A DNA stretch of 64,000 nucleotides, from positions 124,001-188,000 of the forward strand of contig NZ_JBNGOS010000004.1 of NCBI RefSeq assembly GCF_050589685.1, written 5' to 3'. This document shows, piece after piece, positions 62,533-64,000 of the stretch; position 1 is the first letter of the stretch; each line of letters opens with the position of its first letter. The translations under genes were made by a program, and so were the position numbers. Origin of the DNA: Saccharicrinis sp050589685 (GTDB lineage Bacteria; Bacteroidota; Bacteroidia; Bacteroidales; Marinilabiliaceae). The notes below the pieces were generated by a model that saw nothing but the letters and a program-made list of their open reading frames with translations, had not been told where the DNA came from and did no database searches.

Positions 62533-63801
62533 ATGAAAGGAACGAAGTACACACTAAGGAGCAAACAATTTGAGTCTTTTTTAGCTACCCTATCGGGCAA
62601 AAACGCCATTATTTTAAACACATTAGTGCTGTTTCTGGCTATTTCTGTTTTTACATCTTGCCAAAAAGATGATGATATTACTGAGGAAGAAGTGGAAGAG
62701 ACAGAACCAGCGGTAACTTTTATTTTAACGGATACTGGGCAAGATGTTTTTTATGATGCTGATGGCAATGAAATTTCAGCGCCGGGTGAAGGTGATGACT
62801 ATTACGGACAGGATGCACAATATTCGGGTACGGCTTCGTCTTTTGAAGATAACGGAGATGGTACGGTAACCGATTTAAATACGGGTTTAATGTGGCAGCA
62901 AACCCCAGACTTTGAACGCCACAACTATTATGATGCGTTTGATTATGTCGAAAGTCTGGAAATAGGGGGATATACCGATTGGAGACTACCCACTATTAAA
63001 GAGTTATATTCACTATTAAATTCTAATGGTGAGTTGGACGCAACAAACACAAGCGATTCACAACCTTACCTTTACGATGAATACTTTGATTTTGAGTATG
63101 ATGAAAATATACCCTATGCAGGGCAATATTGGTCGAGTACAAAATATGTAAAAGGCGGTTTGCAAACAGATAACATTGAAGGAGCATTTGGATTTAACTT
63201 TGCCGACGGACACATTAAATCGTACGAAACAGGATTGTATTTTGATGGGAGTTCGGGAGTTCAGGATCCTGGTTGCTTCGTAAGAGCAGTGCGTGGGGAA
63301 GAAAATGTATATGGCGTGAATGATTTTGTAGATAATGGAGATGGCACAGTTACAGATCAAGCTACAGGCCTTATGTGGCAACAGACCGACGACGGAAATA
63401 CGTATGATTGGGTAGAGGCTTTAGCGCTTGCATCAGAAAGTGAAGTAGCCGGATATACCGATTGGCGTTTGCCAAATACCAAAGAATTACAAAGTATTGT
63501 GGACTATGAAAAGACCACATTTCCGGCTATTGACGAAACCTATTTTAGCTGTACGGATAGTGACAGTTGGTTTTGGACGAGTACTACACAAGGTGATTTT
63601 AAATACACAGCTTGTTACATTGCTTTTGGAAAGGCTTACAGCAGAGATAATAGCTCTGCAACAGAATATTACGACTGGCATGGAGCAGGGGCACAGCGTT
63701 CTGACCCTAAAGCCGGCGTAGTGGATGATTATCTAATGGAATCGGACAATGCCGATGATTTACTTAGAATACGTAACTACGTGCGTTTAGTAAGAAATTA
63801 A
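62533..63801 (+). CDS. Lipoprotein with two DUF1566 (Lcl C-terminal) domains
   Basis: 422 residues. A long N-terminal leader ends at lipobox VFTSC (Cys near 43), followed by a very acidic spacer (EEEVEETEP). The two DUF1566 domains each begin DNGDGTVTD and contain TGLMWQQT and GYTDWRLP, at about 110-255 and 262-420. The domain binds or coats surfaces in other bacteria (for example the collagen-like Lcl adhesin), so surface adhesion is a reasonable but unproven guess. Tandem copies suggest duplication. Confidence 0.85.
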   Translation: MKGTKYTLRSKQFESFLATLSGKNAIILNTLVLFLAISVFTSCQKDDDITEEEVEETEPAVTFILTDTGQDVFYDADGNEISAPGEGDDYYGQDAQYSGTASSFEDNGDGTVTDLNTGLMWQQTPDFERHNYYDAFDYVESLEIGGYTDWRLPTIKELYSLLNSNGELDATNTSDSQPYLYDEYFDFEYDENIPYAGQYWSSTKYVKGGLQTDNIEGAFGFNFADGHIKSYETGLYFDGSSGVQDPGCFVRAVRGEENVYGVNDFVDNGDGTVTDQATGLMWQQTDDGNTYDWVEALALASESEVAGYTDWRLPNTKELQSIVDYEKTTFPAIDETYFSCTDSDSWFWTSTTQGDFKYTACYIAFGKAYSRDNSSATEYYDWHGAGAQRSDPKAGVVDDYLMESDNADDLLRIRNYVRLVRN

Positions 63802-63827
63802 AAGAATAATCCATCAATAGCTGTTGG

Positions 63828-63860
63828 GCTGAATTAGATAGGTGCACCATCTAGTTCAGC
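63828..63860 (+). terminator. Hairpin after the DUF1566 lipoprotein gene
   Basis: GCTGAATTAGAT / ATCTAGTTCAGC (one G-T pair) form a 12-bp stem closing over the self-complementary GGTGCACC. The T-rich tail is moderate (tttaggtatttattt). Confidence 0.65.
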
Positions 63861-64000
63861 TTTAGGTATTTATTTATAGAAAAAAGCCAACCACCACGTA
63901 TATAAAAAATTTAACATTAAGTATATATATACTTCAACGCAGTAAGGAATTAAGCAAGTGTTGAGTGATAGAATGAAAATATTGTAGATTCTATAAACAG

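Noticed and set aside
1..64000. CRISPR arrays, rRNA genes, complete insertion sequences
   Set aside because: No regular repeat-spacer arrays, rRNA segments or transposase frames were seen.

Overview
The window is chromosomal DNA from a member of the Bacteroidota. The evidence is a gldJ-porU-porV type IX secretion cluster, a fused SecDF, a MurF neighbour, and promoter elements of the Bacteroidota form (TTTG, about 19 nt, TAnnTTTG), with one exact match at 16796-16826. Base composition is AT-rich. The gene set suggests a Marinilabiliales/Bacteroidales- or Cytophagia-like lineage, but nothing here fixes the genus.

Positions 1-16353 form an accessory region, all on the plus strand. It opens with what looks like the distal end of an extracellular contractile injection system (eCIS) locus: a cut-off OmpA-like protein, a candidate cargo toxin (an EAD..AD loading-type motif followed by a DUF3289-like C-terminus) and an eCIS-type AAA+ ATPase. 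A gene split by a 1-nt shift at an A9 tract follows. Next come a MITE-like element, a coiled-coil membrane protein, a lipoprotein with two similar halves, a large BNR/sialidase-fold secreted protein, a ruined papain-like peptidase gene, a GH13 enzyme, a membrane protein ending in a TIGR03067-like domain, and an overlapping holin/amidase pair. A plausible reading is cargo plus a lysis module for particle release. The structural genes would lie left of the window. The region ends at the 3' side of two tandem tRNA-Val genes, a classic island boundary.

Positions 16463-23786 are housekeeping: tRNA-Val x2 and folC on the minus strand, then phoH, mtaB, an inositol-monophosphatase-like gene, an LpxL-like acyltransferase and a GT2 glycosyltransferase. 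Positions 24185-28729 form a molybdate cluster: outer-membrane porin, ModA lipoprotein, ModB, ModC and a ModE-type HTH protein. Positions 28770-37210 carry murF and gldJ (minus) divergent from porU and porV (plus).

Positions 37427-46984 are mostly minus-strand core genes: ispF (plus), comB, a MATE exporter, trmN6, a TIGR02757 protein, a LolD-like ATPase, a Ca/Na exchanger, tatA and secDF. Positions 47187-53390 hold a MacB/FtsX-type ABC transporter with an unusually degenerate ATPase. It is divergent from a sigma-54 response regulator and histidine kinase, with a long palindrome between them. Rex, a CYTH protein and an ABC exporter follow. A small cluster of WYL regulator, GyrI-like and DUF1801 proteins comes next, then a lipoprotein, a GT39-type membrane glycosyltransferase and a lipoprotein with two DUF1566 domains at the right end.

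All family assignments rest on recognition of motifs in the translated sequence. No database search was run.
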